This document shows, in pieces, positions 53,886 through 61,366 of a DNA stretch of 64,000 nucleotides. Every line of letters starts with the position of its first letter. Position 1 is the stretch's first letter. Source of the DNA: Gp1-AA122 sp036378535 (GTDB lineage: Bacteria > Acidobacteriota > Terriglobia > Terriglobales > Acidobacteriaceae); contig DASUWH010000045.1 in assembly GCA_036378535.1 (NCBI GenBank), positions 186,001 through 250,000 on the forward strand. The letters run 5' to 3'. Below the pieces are notes generated by a model. That model made no database searches. It was not told where the DNA came from and saw only the letters and a program-made list of their open reading frames with translations. The translations under genes and the position numbers were made by a program.

Positions 53886-54121
53886 GCGTGCCCCTCCGCG
53901 CAGAGGATTCCGTAGATTTCGCCCACGCCTTCCAGATCTTCGCTGGGACGCAGAGCGTTATTTTTAGCGCACTTCATCTTGACTGGCGGAAACTGCGCCA
54001 TCTGCGGCACACAAGCGGCACAGTAGACGCGCTCCTCTCCTACTATGCGAAGCCACAGACCTCCGCAGCGCTCGCAATATTTCAGTTCCAGTTCGATGAA
54101 CTCGATGGTGTCGATTTCCAT
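53882..54121 (-). CDS. Small zinc-ribbon protein
   Basis: 79 aa with CERCGGLWLR and YCAACVP (two Cys-x2-Cys pairs about 14 residues apart), a likely zinc ribbon. ATG 54121 is set by GGAGG six bases upstream; the frame also contains a TTG at 54133. It is the first gene after the terminator-like hairpin (54187-54234) and is coupled to the sigma-like gene. A regulatory role fits but is not shown. Confidence 0.65.
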   Translation of the reverse strand: MEIDTIEFIELELKYCERCGGLWLRIVGEERVYCAACVPQMAQFPPVKMKCAKNNALRPSEDLEGVGEIYGILCAEGHA

Positions 54122-54186
54122 AATTGCCTCCAACGAAATAAGGAACTTGCCAAGGCAACGGCTGACGAACCAGCGATCACCAACAA

Positions 54187-54234
54187 CAAAAGCCCTGCCC
54201 TGGTCGCGCGGTTAAGCCTGACCAGTGCAGGGCT
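54187..54234 (-). terminator. Terminator or attenuator hairpin upstream of the zinc-ribbon gene
   Basis: Minus-strand inverted repeat: AGCCCTGC and CTGGTC pair with GACCAG and GCAGGGCT (54220-54234 with 54191-54205), followed by TTTTGTTGTT. It is about 65 bases before the zinc-ribbon ribosome site, so it could end the 70-aa gene transcript or attenuate the operon. Confidence 0.6.
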
Positions 54235-54306
54235 CGTTTCTCTTACGATGACCTGCTGCGTTCGCTACTTGCTAAAACCTATGCGTCCTTTAAGATCGCA
54301 GCTACC

Positions 54307-54519
54307 TCAGACGACCCTCGTATTCGGACGCGAACAGAAATAACCCTCTTCGTATCCGGATTTCAGCACCCGCCCGTTCTGGAGCACTACCACGACTCGG
54401 CCGGTGAAATGAATTACGCGCAGAAGCTCTTCCACGGCCCGGGAGAGCAAATCCGAGGAACGCACCTTCTGGCGGAATTCGGTGAATTGTTGTTGTTCGT
54501 TGCTTTCCGACGTAATCAT
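54307..54519 (-). CDS. Hypothetical 70-aa protein
   Basis: No family is recognised (ELLRVIHFTGRVVVVLQNGRVLKSGYEEGYFC). It lies next to the divergent repressor gene and downstream of the promoter at 54565-54594, a position often held by small phage regulators such as Cro-type or antirepressor proteins, but this protein has no clear helix-turn-helix. Confidence 0.5.
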   Translation of the reverse strand: MITSESNEQQQFTEFRQKVRSSDLLSRAVEELLRVIHFTGRVVVVLQNGRVLKSGYEEGYFCSRPNTRVV

Positions 54520-54544
54520 GAGCTTGCACCGTTGTATTGCTAGG

Positions 54545-54594
54545 AGTTATATAACTGTGTACTTGTAATAGCTTCAAGTAATGACGAAAGTCAA
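54545..54594 (-). promoter_or_regulatory. Promoter with operator-like palindromes between repressor and operon
   Basis: Minus strand TTGACT (54589-54594), 18 bases, TATTAC (54565-54570). A perfect 12-bp palindrome AGTTATATAACT (54545-54556) and an inverted repeat TACTTG-N9-CAAGTA (54560-54580) overlap or follow the -10 box. These fit repressor sites for the divergent XRE protein. Confidence 0.55.
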
Positions 54595-54665
54595 TAAGTA
54601 AATTATTCCCTCCCTCACGTCTGCTGTAATTTGACCTGACTGCTTGCAGGAGGTCACACACAGCC

Positions 54666-55385
54666 ATGAAATTCAAAGCTCTCCAGGAAAACCTCTGTCA
54701 ACGTCTGTGGAAAGACATGAAAAATGGCGGTCTGACCGGCATGGCGTTAGCCCGGGAAACCGGCCTGGGCCAGGCGCATATTTCCAACTTTCTCAACGGT
54801 AAACGCGGACTTAGCCTGGAAGCGATGGACCGTATACTCGCAGCCCGGCACATTTCCGTGCTCGACTTACTCGATCCTGCCGAGATCAACCAGCGCGCCA
54901 GCATTCCCCGGTACAGCGACACAGGCTTTCAGAACGTTCCGCTGGTAGATGAACGAGTCGCCGCCTCGGCGCCCCGTCTCATGCGCAGCATGGCTCTGGA
55001 GATACTAAAATTTCCCAACAGTTTTCTCCGCCGTCTTCGCCCGGCCTGCGAACCCGCCCGCGCGCGCTGGGAACGATTCATTGCCATGCGGGTGGAAGCC
55101 CGCGACGGCATGGGCATGTTTCCTCGTCTCTTGCCGGGAGCCACGGTAATCATCGACCGGCACTACAACTCACCCACGCCCTATCGCCGGCGTGAGCGCA
55201 CCATGTTCCTGATCCGCAAACCAGATCACACTTCCGTCATCCGCTACATCGAAAAAAGCGCGAGCAGCGTTCTGCTTCGTCCTCATAATCCTGAGTACCC
55301 GATTGACGTATTGGTGGTTCCTTCGCATCACACGGTCTCGCACTACATTGTCGGACGCGTTGCTTATGTGTTCATGGAAACCTAG
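54666..55385 (+). CDS. XRE-type repressor with degenerate S24 domain
   Basis: A 239-aa regulator. Residues about 10-65 form an XRE helix-turn-helix (GMALARETGLGQAHISNFLNGKRGLSLEAMDRIL). The C-terminal domain has the LexA/CI (S24) fold pattern (FIAMRVEARDGMGMFPRLLPGATVIID). At the Ser-Met motif position the Ser is Gly (GMFP), and the expected Lys position (SVIRYIE) is not Lys, so self-cleavage is unlikely. AGGAGGT lies at 54648-54654. Divergent from the phage-like operon. It probably controls it through the palindromes in between. Confidence 0.75.
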   Translation: MKFKALQENLCQRLWKDMKNGGLTGMALARETGLGQAHISNFLNGKRGLSLEAMDRILAARHISVLDLLDPAEINQRASIPRYSDTGFQNVPLVDERVAASAPRLMRSMALEILKFPNSFLRRLRPACEPARARWERFIAMRVEARDGMGMFPRLLPGATVIIDRHYNSPTPYRRRERTMFLIRKPDHTSVIRYIEKSASSVLLRPHNPEYPIDVLVVPSHHTVSHYIVGRVAYVFMET

Positions 55386-55447
55386 GCGTTTACCGTGCCT
55401 GCAATGTTTTTCCACCCAGCTTTTCGCAGCAATTACAATGGCTGCCT

Positions 55448-56113
55448 ATGAGCAACGCTAAAGAGGTTATCGATGCAGTTCAAGCGGGCAATGTGGAGCA
55501 CTTGCGCAATCTCCTGGATGAGAATCCAAAGATGGCTGCGAGCCGGGACGCGGCGGGTGTCTCGGCACTCATGCATGCTGTCTATCGCCGGCAAAAAGCG
55601 GCCATTGAGCTGCTGCAGCAGGCAGGCTTGAATCTCGATATTTTCGAGGTGACAGCATTAGGCGATGTTCAGTCCCTTGCCACCCTGGTGACGCGCGAGC
55701 CGTCCTTGGTAAACACCTATTCGGCCGACGGTTTCACGGCGCTACATTTTGCCGGTTTTTTCTCGCAGCCTTCTGCGGCACGGTTGCTGCTCGAGCGCGG
55801 CGCCGATCATACCGCGGTCGCCAGGAATCCAACTTCGGTGACGCCTCTGCATAGCGCCGCTTCGGGTGGAAACCTCCAGACGGTTGGCGATTTGCTTGCC
55901 AAGGGCGCTCCAGTGAATGCCCGCCAACAGCATGGCTGGACGGCTCTGCATTCTGCGGCTCAGAGCGGGAATCTGGAAATGGTTAACCTACTCCTGCAGC
56001 ACGGCGCCGATCCCGGCATTCAGAACGATGAGGGGGTGACCGCGCTTGACCTTGCCCAGAAGCAGAAACGCTCAGATGTCGCCAATCGGTTGACCATTAC
56101 ACAGTCCGCCTGA
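55448..56113 (+). CDS. Ankyrin-repeat protein
   Basis: 221 aa made of five to six ankyrin repeats (DGFTALHFAGFFSQPSAARLLLERGADHT, then TPLHSAASGGNLQTVGDLLAKGAPVN and others). Such proteins mediate protein binding; the partner is unknown. No signal peptide, so cytoplasmic. A TACAAT box (55434-55439) ends 8 bases before the ATG and no ribosome site is seen, so it may be leaderless. Confidence 0.88.
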   Translation: MSNAKEVIDAVQAGNVEHLRNLLDENPKMAASRDAAGVSALMHAVYRRQKAAIELLQQAGLNLDIFEVTALGDVQSLATLVTREPSLVNTYSADGFTALHFAGFFSQPSAARLLLERGADHTAVARNPTSVTPLHSAASGGNLQTVGDLLAKGAPVNARQQHGWTALHSAAQSGNLEMVNLLLQHGADPGIQNDEGVTALDLAQKQKRSDVANRLTITQSA

Positions 56114-56297
56114 TGCAGGCCAAGAGGAGGTTGGCCGATTGCCTGCCCCGGGCGATGGCGCGGACCGGTCCGTTGCGAGAACCTCCTGCTCAACAATCTG
56201 ATAATTTATCTAGGTGCAGATCAGATGGCCGCGTTGAACAGGAGTTCCCGTCATCGTGGACGACGTTCCCAGCATTCTTATCCCTTCGGAGGCCTTT

Positions 56298-56516
56298 ATG
56301 GACGAATCAGCCGCTCTCCCCAACTTTTCCCGTCGCAACGAAGATATTGCATTGGACATGATGAAGTTCGTGGCTATGACCACCGGCTATGGCAAAACAA
56401 CGAGTTCGGGCGTGGGCTTCCAGGGCAGCGGCGCAGCCTCCAAGCCGGAGGATTACGCCGGACATCTGTTGGAACTGTATGGGCGCTGTCTGGCGGCGGT
56501 GCAGGGCAAGAAATAG
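56298..56516 (+). CDS. Hypothetical 72-aa protein
   Basis: Starts at ATG 56298 with GGAGG at the proper distance (MDESAALPNFSRRNEDIALDMMKFVAMTT). It ends GHLLELYGRCLAAVQGKK. No family is recognised. An in-frame GTG at 56256 is less likely. A bidirectional terminator follows. Confidence 0.55.
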   Translation: MDESAALPNFSRRNEDIALDMMKFVAMTTGYGKTTSSGVGFQGSGAASKPEDYAGHLLELYGRCLAAVQGKK

Positions 56517-56550
56517 AACGCGGCCTTGGCTGTCGCAGGGTTTGAGAACA

Positions 56551-56588
56551 ATTGAAAAAAGCCGCGGCATAGGACCGCGGCTTTTCTT
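56551..56588. terminator. Bidirectional intrinsic terminator
   Basis: Hairpin AAGCCGCGG/CCGCGGCTT (56559-56567 with 56575-56583) with a T run on either strand, between convergent genes. Confidence 0.85.
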
Positions 56589-56608
56589 GTGATGATGTTT
56601 GTCGGGGC

Positions 56609-56986
56609 TTAACGACGGCGGCGCCCGCCTTTTTTCTTGGCCGCCTTTTTCTTGGCACCGCGTCCACCCTTCTTTTTGGCCGCTTTCTTTGCAGGCCGAC
56701 GTTTTGGGGCGCTCTTTTTCTTCTTGGCGGCTTTCTTGGCTGGTTTTTTCTTCTTGGCCGCCGCTTTTTTCGGAGCCCGGCCGCCGCCTCCGCCGCCACC
56801 TGAACTCATGGGGGTTGGAGCGGGCATAGCCGGTTGCGAAACCGGTTCGCCGCCACCCAACCCAGCTTCTTCTTCCTCTTCCTCTTCCTCTTCGAGATCT
56901 TCTTCCAGCGAATCGCCGTAGCCGGCGCCCTCGCCGTATTCGTCCATTTCGTCATCACCTAGATAGAGGGTCTCATCAAAGGTCAT
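56609..56986 (-). CDS. Histone H1-like Lys/Ala-rich protein with acidic N terminus
   Basis: 125 aa. The first 45 residues are strongly acidic (DSLEEDLEEEEEEEEEAG). A Gly-rich linker leads to a C-terminal half of AAKKKKPAKKAAKKKK-type repeats ending GGRRRR, like eukaryotic histone H1 tails or HC1/AlgP proteins. It probably binds DNA or RNA, with the acidic part maybe modulating this. AGGAGG precedes ATG 56986 and a TATAAT promoter is at 57090-57095. Confidence 0.75.
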   Translation of the reverse strand: MTFDETLYLGDDEMDEYGEGAGYGDSLEEDLEEEEEEEEEAGLGGGEPVSQPAMPAPTPMSSGGGGGGGRAPKKAAAKKKKPAKKAAKKKKSAPKRRPAKKAAKKKGGRGAKKKAAKKKGGRRRR

Positions 56987-57089
56987 TTCTCCTCCTGGAT
57001 TCTCACTGCTCGCTCGCTTCCTGCGTGAGCTGGATGCACTAAGGAATGTAAGACTACTTTGCTACAGCGATTGCGTTGAACGGCGCGCG

Positions 57090-57117
57090 ATTATAGCACA
57101 GCATAATTGCTGCACAA
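57090..57117 (-). promoter_or_regulatory. Extended -10 promoter of the histone-like gene
   Basis: Minus strand TGCTATAAT (extended -10 at 57090-57098) with a weak -35 TTGTGC (57112-57117). Leader about 95 bases. The rest of the gap to 57388 has TTGGTCATTGGTC-type low-complexity repeats and no gene. Confidence 0.5.
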
Positions 57118-57388
57118 CAAAACTGCCCCGCCTCCGTTCCCACTGCATATTACACCCCCGCGCAGTAACTGCAACAGAGGCACAAGTGTGCTGCGGATTT
57201 TCGTGGATGAGCGCCGATGTGAGTGGTTGGTCATTGGTCTTCGGTCGTTGGCCGACTGCAAATCAGGTCAATCGTTGCTGCCTTTGGGCTCCCATCGGTC
57301 AGCGCGAGATTGTGTGGAAACCGGGGGACTGCACCCAAGGCGGAATCATTTCCGCGAGTGAAATAATTGGCCAACAACCAGACTATTT

Positions 57389-59302
57389 TCAGTTGCTGGC
57401 GCGGACAATCAGGACCATGCCCGGGCGCAGGTTGGCGACCTTGCCGTTGTCCCGTTGGAGCGCGGAAACTGTTGTCTTATAAGAGGTTGCAATCGAAGTC
57501 AGGGTCTCGCCCTGTTTGACTTTGTGGTGGACTACCTGGTTTTGAGCGACCGCGACTCGTCCGTTTTTGCGTTTCGATTTGGCCGCTGTGTGGGTTGCTT
57601 CCGCGGCCGAGGGACTGATAGGCAGGCGCACGTAGACCACGCGCCTTCCACGCAGGCTATCGCCTTTGAGGTGATTCCAGCGCCGAACCATTTGCGGCGG
57701 TACGCCGAAGTTTGCCGCCACCGAAGTCACTGTATCGCCCTTCCTGATCCGGTAGGCCATCGCATGCCGCGAATACGTCGCCGGATCTTCCGAGAAAGCG
57801 TGCTTGCCCGGAGCGATCGGGATGATCAGCTTGGCATCGGAATCCAGTTCATTGCCGTCCAGGTTATTGGCCGCGCTAATCGCCTTCGCGGTTGTGCGAT
57901 AACTGCGCGCTATCGACGCCAGCGTATCGCCGTTTTGAACCTTGTGGTAACGCCACCACACCCGCATGTCGGGAGGCACGGCAGCGATAGCGTCCAGATA
58001 CCGATCTTTGCTTCCGGCGGGCAGATGCAACTCAAATTCCCGATCCTTCGGGGTGGTCATTCGCAGTAAGCTGGGATTCAGCTCCTGCAGATCGCTCACC
58101 GGCACGTCGATGCATTCTGCAACCAGCCGCAAATCGACTGGATAATCAATCTTCACCGTGTCAACCGGCACGGGTTTATCGGCGACAATGTCCTGCAAGC
58201 CATACTGCGCCGGATTTTTGGCCATGATGGTTACGGCCACGATGATGGGAACATAATTCCGGGTCTCGCGGGGCAGCACGTTGCGGCGATAGAGTTCCCA
58301 AAAATCGGCGTACCCGGTGCGCTTCACAGCACTCTGGACCGTTCCCGGACCGGAATTGTAGGCCGCCATGGCCAGATACCAGTCGCCGAACTGCTTATAG
58401 AGATCTTTCAGGTGGCGAGCTGCCGCTCGCGTCGATTTCTCCGGATCCTGGCGATCGTCTACCCACCAGCTACGCTGAAGACCATAACCGGATCCACGGC
58501 CGCCCATGAACTGCCACATACCGCGCGCGCCGGCGCGAGATAATGCCAGGGGTTTAAACCCAGATTCCGCTTCCGCAAGGTAAATCAAATCCTGAGGCAG
58601 CCCCTGCTCCTTGAATGTCCTGCGGATCATGTCCTGATAACGTCCGGCGCGGGTCAGGGATTGCACCAGCAGGCCGCGGCCGTTGGTCGAGAAGTAATTG
58701 ATATAGGCCGCCACCGTGTCGTTCATCACCAGAGGCAGATCGGAATGGGTCGCACTCACCTCTTCAGCCGCCTTGGCTTTAACATTCGGATCTACCGGAA
58801 AGGTGACTTCGTTTGCCTGATCGATGGGCGCCGGTTCGGATTTCTGTTCCGTGAACCCGTCGCCCTCCTGCAAGGCCGTCAATTCCAATCCATTGACGCC
58901 GTCGAGAAGTTTCTCAAACTCTTTCTGCAGGCGCTCATCGGCGCTGATCTCGACCGGTCCTGACAACAGCAGGTTGAATGCATTGTCAAAATTCTGCTTG
59001 GCTGCTTCCAGGTGCCCCGCCTGGTAGTTCGCCTGGCCTGCCTGATATTCCTTTTCTACCTGCGCAATCAGCTCAGCAACAGCATCATTGGACGACTGTG
59101 ATTTTGGGGCCGCGGGTTCGATAACCTGTGCAGGCTTCAGTTGCACGGCAGGCACATGAGCGGTGGAAGTCTTGGTTAAGGCAGGCGCCGTAGCTTGCGT
59201 GGGTGGCAGGAGGGCAGAAGGTTTGGCGGTTGAGCATGCGGTTGTCGCCAAAACCGCTGCGCCCAGGGGCGCGATCAGCAAATAGAGTTTTGTAAGTCTC
59301 AT
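57389..59302 (-). CDS. Membrane-bound lytic transglycosylase MltD-like with LysM domains
   Basis: A 637-aa lipoprotein (lipobox LATTAC) that cleaves peptidoglycan. The SLT domain has the catalytic Glu in LAEAESGFKPLALSRAGARGMWQFM (about residue 245), then QRSWWVDDRQDPEKST and AYNSGPGTV. Three LysM domains follow (about 410-460, 490-535, 585-635; for example YHKVQNGDTLASIARSYRTT). An N-terminal coiled segment precedes them. Acts in wall remodelling at the outer-membrane inner face. Confidence 0.93.
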   Translation of the reverse strand: MRLTKLYLLIAPLGAAVLATTACSTAKPSALLPPTQATAPALTKTSTAHVPAVQLKPAQVIEPAAPKSQSSNDAVAELIAQVEKEYQAGQANYQAGHLEAAKQNFDNAFNLLLSGPVEISADERLQKEFEKLLDGVNGLELTALQEGDGFTEQKSEPAPIDQANEVTFPVDPNVKAKAAEEVSATHSDLPLVMNDTVAAYINYFSTNGRGLLVQSLTRAGRYQDMIRRTFKEQGLPQDLIYLAEAESGFKPLALSRAGARGMWQFMGGRGSGYGLQRSWWVDDRQDPEKSTRAAARHLKDLYKQFGDWYLAMAAYNSGPGTVQSAVKRTGYADFWELYRRNVLPRETRNYVPIIVAVTIMAKNPAQYGLQDIVADKPVPVDTVKIDYPVDLRLVAECIDVPVSDLQELNPSLLRMTTPKDREFELHLPAGSKDRYLDAIAAVPPDMRVWWRYHKVQNGDTLASIARSYRTTAKAISAANNLDGNELDSDAKLIIPIAPGKHAFSEDPATYSRHAMAYRIRKGDTVTSVAANFGVPPQMVRRWNHLKGDSLRGRRVVYVRLPISPSAAEATHTAAKSKRKNGRVAVAQNQVVHHKVKQGETLTSIATSYKTTVSALQRDNGKVANLRPGMVLIVRASN

Positions 59303-59314
59303 GCTTCTCTATAG

Positions 59315-59467
59315 TTAACGCGACCCAATTCTGGCCGTCAGGTACTTACAGATGTCGGAATCGTACTCTCCGGTTGCCGCCACGGTCAATTCCTCGTAGG
59401 TACCCCAGTGCGTTACTTTGGGCATCTGTACCAGCAGGTTACCAATACCCCATGTACGGACGGCCAC
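59315..59467 (-). CDS. Possible small protein (~50 aa), weak
   Basis: A minus-strand frame with coding-like composition (VQMPKVTHWGTYEELTVAATG..SDICKYLTARIGSR). The start is unclear (GTG 59467 or TTG 59479) and no ribosome site is seen. It lies between mltD and qor. No family is recognised. It may only be noise, but this 250-base gap has no other feature. Confidence 0.2.
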   Translation of the reverse strand: MAVRTWGIGNLLVQMPKVTHWGTYEELTVAATGEYDSDICKYLTARIGSR

Positions 59468-59552
59468 CGCCGTCTGCAAGCTTTTCGAACGGCCGAAGCA
59501 CCCCTTCCTCCCTGACTGAATCCCTTTCCCGGCGGCTATAATCCAAGGCTCC

Positions 59553-60521
59553 ATGAAAGCCATTCAAGTCAGCGCGCCCGGCGGGCCGGAGGTCATGCAG
59601 CTTGTCGACCTGCCGGTTCCGACTCCCAAACCAAACGAAGCGGTCGTCAAGATCGCCGCTGCCGGTGTCAACTTCATTGACGTATACAACCGCGAGGGAC
59701 GCTACAAAGTCCCGCTGCCATTCATCCTTGGCCAGGAAGCCGCCGGAAACATTACCGCAGTGGGCTCGGACGTGAAGAATGTAAAGCCCGGCGACCGGGT
59801 GGCCTACACCAGCATTCTTGGCGCGTATGCCGAATATGCGTCCGTCCCCGCCGATCGCCTCGTAAAAATTCCGGATGGCGTTTCCGATCAGCAGGCTGCC
59901 GCCGCCATGCTGCAGGGCATGACCGCCCATTATCTGTCCCATGACACCTTTCCCCTGAAGAAGGGCCAGACGGCCCTGGTCCATGCTGCAGCCGGCGGCG
60001 TCGGCCTGCTGCTGGTGCAGATGGCGCACAATCTCGCCGCCCGCGTGATCGGAACTGTTTCAACTCCGGAAAAAGCCAAACTCGCCCGTGACGCTGGCGC
60101 GGACGAAATCATCCTCTACACGCAAACCGACTTCGAGTCCGAGACGAAACGCCTTACCGGAGGGAAAGGCGTCAACGTGGTCTACGATTCGGTCGGCAAG
60201 ACCACTTTCGAGAAAGGCCTGAACGTACTCCTGCCTCGCGGGATGATGGTTCTGTTCGGCGGCTCCAGCGGCCCAGTACCTCCACTTGACCCTCTGATAC
60301 TGACGCAGAAAGGCTCGCTATTCCTGACGCGCCCGTCGCTGGGTCACTACATCATCGCGGCGGAAGAATTGCAGGCCCGTGCCAGCGCGGTAATGAACAT
60401 GATCAAAACAGGCAAACTAAAGCTACGCATAGAACACATCTACCGCCTGTCGGAAGCGCAGCAGGCGCATCGCGATCTGGAGAGTCGTAAAACAACCGGC
60501 AAACTGCTGTTAATACCCTGA
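59553..60521 (+). CDS. NADPH:quinone oxidoreductase-like zinc-free dehydrogenase
   Basis: A 322-aa MDR-family enzyme like quinone reductase Qor: GVNFIDVYNREGRYKVPLPFILGQEAAG, the cofactor motif ALVHAAAGGVGLLLVQMA and the typical C-terminal HRDLESRKTTGKLLL. It lacks structural zinc cysteines, like Qor. It reduces quinones or related enones with NADPH. A TATAAT (59537-59542) ends 10 bases before the ATG, suggesting a leaderless mRNA. Confidence 0.9.
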   Translation: MKAIQVSAPGGPEVMQLVDLPVPTPKPNEAVVKIAAAGVNFIDVYNREGRYKVPLPFILGQEAAGNITAVGSDVKNVKPGDRVAYTSILGAYAEYASVPADRLVKIPDGVSDQQAAAAMLQGMTAHYLSHDTFPLKKGQTALVHAAAGGVGLLLVQMAHNLAARVIGTVSTPEKAKLARDAGADEIILYTQTDFESETKRLTGGKGVNVVYDSVGKTTFEKGLNVLLPRGMMVLFGGSSGPVPPLDPLILTQKGSLFLTRPSLGHYIIAAEELQARASAVMNMIKTGKLKLRIEHIYRLSEAQQAHRDLESRKTTGKLLLIP

Positions 60522-60523
60522 CC

Positions 60524-60584
60524 GTGTCGTCCCGAGCGAAGTCGAGAGCCTGCCCCGAGCGAAGCCGAGGGGGACCTTGTGTTT
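60524..60584 (+). repeat. Family A repeat copy after qor
   Basis: GTCGTCCCGAGCGAAGTCGAG.. GGGGACCTTGTGTTTGC, with an internal GCCTGCCCCGAGCGAAGCC duplication. Confidence 0.65.
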
Positions 60585-60600
60585 GCTTGGTGGTGCTCGC

Positions 60601-61260
60601 TTACTGCCGCGTGCGCGAATAGCTCCGCGCATATTCCGGAACGGTCGGAACCACCAGCCTTTCGTCGGGAGTCGGCTGGCCCGCTAAGTTGTTCAGCGGA
60701 ATGACTCCTGCCCACACCGGAAAGGCATAGTCGTCTTCATCGTCGATCGGCGGTCCGGTCCTGACCTTGGCTGAGAATTCCTCGATTGGCAGCCGCAGCA
60801 CCGTTGTTGCCTTCAACTCTTTTTCGTTCGGCCGGCGCGCTTCCGCCCACCTTCCCGGAATAATGTGTTCGGAGAGCACGTGCAAGGCACTTAATTTTTC
60901 TTCGGGATCCTCCACCATTTTCGCCGTCCCCAACACGACCACCGACCGGTAGTTCATGGAGTGATTGAATACCGAGCGCGCCAGCACCAGCCCGTCGAGC
61001 ATCGTTACGGTGAAGCAGACCGGCACGCCTGAGCTTAGCTGCCGCAGCATACGGCTGGCTGCGGAGCCGTGAATGTAGAGCTTGTCTCCAGATCGGCCAT
61101 AAGAAGTCGGGATCACATACGGCTGTCCCTCAACGCTAAACCCGAGATGACAAATGAATCCCTCGTCCAGAATCCTGTAAACCGTCGCCCGGTCGTAAAC
61201 GGCCCGTTGCGGCTCGCGCACTACGCGCGTCCGCCCTGTCGGCGTGTAAGACTCGGCCAT
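60601..61260 (-). CDS. Pyridoxamine 5'-phosphate oxidase-family protein
   Basis: 219 aa. The split-barrel flavin or heme-binding fold is seen in ILDEGFICHLGFSVEGQPYVIPTSYGRSGDKLYIHGSAASRML and FNHSMNYRSVVVLG. Proteins of this type bind FMN, F420 or heme; the true substrate is unknown. I use ATG 61260 (AESYTPTGRTRV) rather than the codon at 61314. Confidence 0.85.
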   Translation of the reverse strand: MAESYTPTGRTRVVREPQRAVYDRATVYRILDEGFICHLGFSVEGQPYVIPTSYGRSGDKLYIHGSAASRMLRQLSSGVPVCFTVTMLDGLVLARSVFNHSMNYRSVVVLGTAKMVEDPEEKLSALHVLSEHIIPGRWAEARRPNEKELKATTVLRLPIEEFSAKVRTGPPIDDEDDYAFPVWAGVIPLNNLAGQPTPDERLVVPTVPEYARSYSRTRQ

Positions 61261-61315
61261 TTTGATTGTTCTCCGCTGTCGTGAAGGATGAAAGAGATTA
61301 GATGGTAACAGCAAA

Positions 61316-61356
61316 ATCCCCCACCCTACGAAAACCGCGTAGGGTGGGGCACCCTT
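61316..61356. repeat. Family D palindrome, possible terminator
   Basis: CCCCACCCTACG..CGTAGGGTGGGG (61318-61351) between convergent or serial genes. On the minus strand it is followed by ATTTTGC, a weak T run, so it could end the Oar-like gene transcript. The same palindrome type lies in the E1alpha gene. Confidence 0.55.
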
Positions 61357-61366
61357 TGGAATCCGG

